This document shows, piece after piece, positions 31,655-33,640 of a stretch of DNA of 33,640 nt. The notes under the pieces are model-generated. The model was given only the letters and a program-made list of their open reading frames with translations. It was not told the DNA's origin and made no database searches. Made by a program: the position numbers and the translations under genes. The stretch comes from Oscillospiraceae bacterium (GTDB lineage: Bacteria > Bacillota > Clostridia > Oscillospirales > Oscillospiraceae). The stretch lies in contig SVLZ01000018.1 of assembly GCA_015067665.1 (NCBI GenBank), forward strand, positions 1 to 33,640, given 5' to 3'. Each line of letters opens with the position of its first letter. The stretch's first letter is position 1.

Positions 31655-32683
31655 TTATGCTGCTGTAAGGTCTTTGTATACGACAGGCACGTAGGGTGTG
31701 GGGTTACTGCCGGCATTGTACGCGCCACCGCTGGTGACATTGCCGAACATCTCGCCCCAACCGCCATAGTAGTTCAGATATTCTCGGAAATCATTATAGT
31801 GGTTGTGGGTGTAAAATACGTGAACTTCACCCTTTTCCGCCTCGAAAACGCCGTTTCCGTCCTTATCCTGCCGGGCATAAACGATTCGGGCTGCACCGCG
31901 GGTGATTTTGGTGCCGGTATTATACGGTGACGGACTATAGCCTGGTGTGGTAGTGCCGGTCGTACCGATGTCCATTTCGTAATAGCGCAGCGTACCGCCA
32001 CAGCCGGAAATGTCCGGAAGCTCCGGCTCATAGGGATACCGGCTGGTATCCCCGGTGAAATAGCTGTGATTTACTCGCAGGTACTGCCCCCAAATGCTGG
32101 AAGAAGGCTTGGTACTCTTGGAGGTGGTGTGGTTGGCAGGGATGCCGGTGGAGGAGCCACCGAAGGCATACATATAGGCAGCCACCTCTTCCAAAGTGAT
32201 ATAGCCCCCGCCCTTGTAGATGCGCAGCACCTCATTGCCGTAGCCATCTACAACGATGTATGTATTGCCGTTATCTGCATAACGTGAAGCAGTATTGCAG
32301 ACAAACTGATCTCCCTCCGTAGGACGGTACTGGGCCTCCTCCGCATATTGGCCGGGCACCTCCAAAATACCGGAGAGCAGACCGTGCCGGGATCGGTACT
32401 CCGCATTGGTAAGACAGCAGGCAGGAGAATAATCCGCATAAAAAGCCGTCTTATCCACATCCTGATAGGGGTCCTCGTCCGGGCACTGATGCGCAGGCTC
32501 CGTAGGCGGCTCAGTAGGTGCATCCGTAGGGCCTTCCGGCTCGGTAGGAGCATCTGTCGGTGCCTCTGTCGGGTCTGTTGCAATTGTGGGATTTGTGGGC
32601 TCTGTCGGCAAAGCCGGCGTATTTACACAGGCGCTCAGCAATAGCAAAAGCGCCAAAACAAGCGCAAGCAAACGAAGCTTCAT
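31655..32683 (-). CDS. Uncharacterised lipoprotein with PTE-rich linker and EF-hand-like motif
   Basis: From ATG-AAG at 32683 (GGGGAGG 8-9 bases upstream; the TTG at 32701 overlaps that site) the protein is 342 residues. It has a lipobox LSAC (Cys19), a repeated PTE/PTD linker (about 25-64) and a globular domain with several Cys and Tyr residues. DKDGNGVFE (273-281) resembles a calcium loop, followed by FYTHNHYNDFREYLNYYGGWG. The last motif recalls secreted nuclease-like domains, but I cannot name the family. I have the impression of similar proteins in Oscillospirales genomes. It is a single-gene unit between two terminators and is not part of the glycan operon. Confidence 0.65.
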   Translation of the reverse strand: MKLRLLALVLALLLLLSACVNTPALPTEPTNPTIATDPTEAPTDAPTEPEGPTDAPTEPPTEPAHQCPDEDPYQDVDKTAFYADYSPACCLTNAEYRSRHGLLSGILEVPGQYAEEAQYRPTEGDQFVCNTASRYADNGNTYIVVDGYGNEVLRIYKGGGYITLEEVAAYMYAFGGSSTGIPANHTTSKSTKPSSSIWGQYLRVNHSYFTGDTSRYPYEPELPDISGCGGTLRYYEMDIGTTGTTTPGYSPSPYNTGTKITRGAARIVYARQDKDGNGVFEAEKGEVHVFYTHNHYNDFREYLNYYGGWGEMFGNVTSGGAYNAGSNPTPYVPVVYKDLTAA

Positions 32684-32712
32684 ATCTTTTTTCCTCCCCA
32701 AAGACTTTGATC

Positions 32713-32741
32713 ATTATATCACAAATATTTGTGTTTATCAA
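32713..32741 (-). promoter_or_regulatory. Near-consensus promoter with palindromic spacer
   Basis: TTGATA (32736-32741), 17 bp, TATAAT (32713-32718). The spacer contains the perfect 14-bp palindrome CACAAATATTTGTG (32720-32733), ideally placed for a repressor to block RNA polymerase. Confidence 0.8.
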
Positions 32742-32745
32742 CCTT

Positions 32746-32775
32746 AAAAGGCACTGTCCGCAGACAGTGCCTTTT
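32746..32775. terminator. Terminator after pnp
   Basis: A 13-bp perfect stem (AAAAGGCACTGTC pairing with GACAGTGCCTTTT) closes a CGCA tetraloop, with T-runs on both strands. It lies about 50 bases past the pnp stop and just upstream of the lipoprotein promoter. Confidence 0.88.
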
Positions 32776-32826
32776 TTATGGTTTATTAGGGGGTTATTGG
32801 GCAATATCGGGGGGTTATTTTCCCGA

Positions 32827-33640
32827 TCAGGCGTTGCCTTCCATTTCCTTCAGGGCATCCTTGCGGCTGAAGTTTGCACGGCCCTTCTCGTCGAAGCCCA
32901 TAAACTTGACCCAAGTCATATCGCCTAAGTTCAGGACATCCTCCACCTTCTCAACTCGGCGGTTCTCCAGCTTGGAGATGTGGACCATACCGTCGTGACC
33001 GGGGGCGATCTCCACGAATGCGCCGATGGGCAGGATGCGAACGACCTTGCCGTAGTACAGCTTGCCAACCTCGGGAACGAAGCAGATGTCGTCAACCATC
33101 TTCTTGGCAGCGTAAGCAGCAGCGGAATCCACGGCAGAGATGAATACGGAGCCATCGTCCTCGATGTCCACCTTGGCGCCGGTGTCAGCGCAGATCTTCT
33201 GAATGGTCTTGCCGCCGGAGCCGATGACCTCGCGGATCTTGTCCACGGGAATCTGCATTGCGATCATCTTGGGTGCGTACTCGGAAACCTCAGCGCGAGG
33301 TGCGGGAATTGCAGGCAGCATACACTCGTCGAGGATCACAAGACGAGCCTTGCGGCAGCGCTCCAGCGCATCTGCAATAATCTCCATAGTCAGGCCCTTG
33401 TTCTTCAGGTCCATCTGGATAGCGGTGATACCCTCGGTAGTACCGGCAACCTTGAAGTCCATTTCGCCGTGGAAGTCCTCAACGCCCTGAATGTCGGTAA
33501 AGGTTCTCCACTCGCCGGTCTCCTGATCGGAGATCAGACCGCAGGAAATACCTGCAACAGGCCGCTTAATGGGAACACCGGCATCCATCAGTGCCAAAGT
33601 AGAGCCACAGATAGAGCCCTGGGAGGTAGAGCCGTTGGAG
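32827..33640 (-). CDS. pnp: Polynucleotide phosphorylase, C-terminal part (cut by right edge)
   Basis: The frame is open to the right edge, and the first visible residues read SNGSTSQGSICGSTLALMDAG, the second RNase PH domain of PNPase. GVEDFHGEMDFKVAGT keeps the two aspartates equivalent to Asp486 and Asp492 of the E. coli enzyme. A KH domain (IREVIGSGGKTIQKICADTGAKVDIEDDG) and an S1 domain (GKLYYGKVVRILPIGAFVEIAPGHDGMVHISKL) follow, ending at a TGA at 32827. The enzyme degrades RNA 3' to 5' by phosphorolysis. About 270 of the usual 700 residues are visible. It is a housekeeping gene that anchors the locus on the chromosome. Confidence 0.97.
   Translation of the reverse strand, partial: SNGSTSQGSICGSTLALMDAGVPIKRPVAGISCGLISDQETGEWRTFTDIQGVEDFHGEMDFKVAGTTEGITAIQMDLKNKGLTMEIIADALERCRKARLVILDECMLPAIPAPRAEVSEYAPKMIAMQIPVDKIREVIGSGGKTIQKICADTGAKVDIEDDGSVFISAVDSAAAYAAKKMVDDICFVPEVGKLYYGKVVRILPIGAFVEIAPGHDGMVHISKLENRRVEKVEDVLNLGDMTWVKFMGFDEKGRANFSRKDALKEMEGNA

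Noticed and set aside
32495-32612. Short direct repeats suggesting a minisatellite
   Set aside because: They encode the PTE/PTD linker of the lipoprotein and are explained by protein composition.
1-33640. tRNA, rRNA, insertion sequence, prophage or defence system
   Set aside because: No cloverleaf, rRNA motif, transposase, integrase or known defence gene was recognised on either strand; the SLOG-like remnant alone is too decayed to argue for a defence system.

Overview
The window looks like a stretch of a gut-type, low-GC-lineage Clostridia chromosome (Oscillospirales is my best guess). The basis is strong AGGAGG ribosome binding sites, lipoproteins with short PT(E/D)-rich linkers, CUT1 sugar-transport genes without a local ATPase, AraC control, and many glycoside hydrolases without export signals. 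The lineage is inference. Nearly all genes are on the minus strand; only the AraC-type regulator and a broken XRE-type gene are on the plus strand.

Layout from left to right. (1) 1-26: the first codons of a MerR-family regulator run off the left edge, behind a clear 19-bp-spacer MerR-type promoter. (2) 87-440: gene debris, namely the C-terminal end of a SLOG/DUF1273-like protein on the minus strand butted against a frameshifted XRE-type HTH fragment on the plus strand. (3) 444-2585: a GH78 alpha-L-rhamnosidase with its own promoter. (4) 2586-2955: a long intergenic region with a strong terminator and a possible 23-residue membrane peptide gene. (5) 2956-4544: a two-gene unit (YfdR/YfbR-like HD hydrolase, then a PHP phosphoesterase) with its own promoter and terminator. 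(6) 4644-30454: a closely spaced run of 14 co-directional genes that looks like one Gram-positive polysaccharide utilisation operon. (7) 30482-30794: the divergent control region. (8) 30795-31610: the AraC-type regulator. (9) 31655-32683: an unrelated lipoprotein with its own near-consensus promoter. (10) 32827-33640: the 3' part of pnp, cut by the right edge.

The operon reads, in transcription order: GH-A-clan hydrolase, repeat lipoprotein (794 aa), two CUT1 permeases, solute-binding lipoprotein, GH43 lipoprotein, a 1262-aa lipoprotein (CBM9-like, three copies of one beta-sandwich-like module, C-terminal SGNH esterase), an intercistronic GC-rich hairpin, SGNH esterase, SASA-type esterase, an unrecognised 501-aa protein, GH106-like, GH127, DUF5107 with TPRs, and a DUF6067-like TIM-barrel hydrolase. 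The surface half captures, de-esterifies, trims and imports an oligosaccharide; the second half, without signal peptides, takes it apart in the cytoplasm. Two rhamnosidase-type families, two arabinofuranosidase-type families and three esterases point to an acylated, rhamnose- and arabinose-containing pectic glycan (rhamnogalacturonan I side chains, or possibly RG-II). The substrate is inference. The most novel parts are the two repeat lipoproteins, the 501-aa protein, and the DUF5107/DUF6067-like pair.
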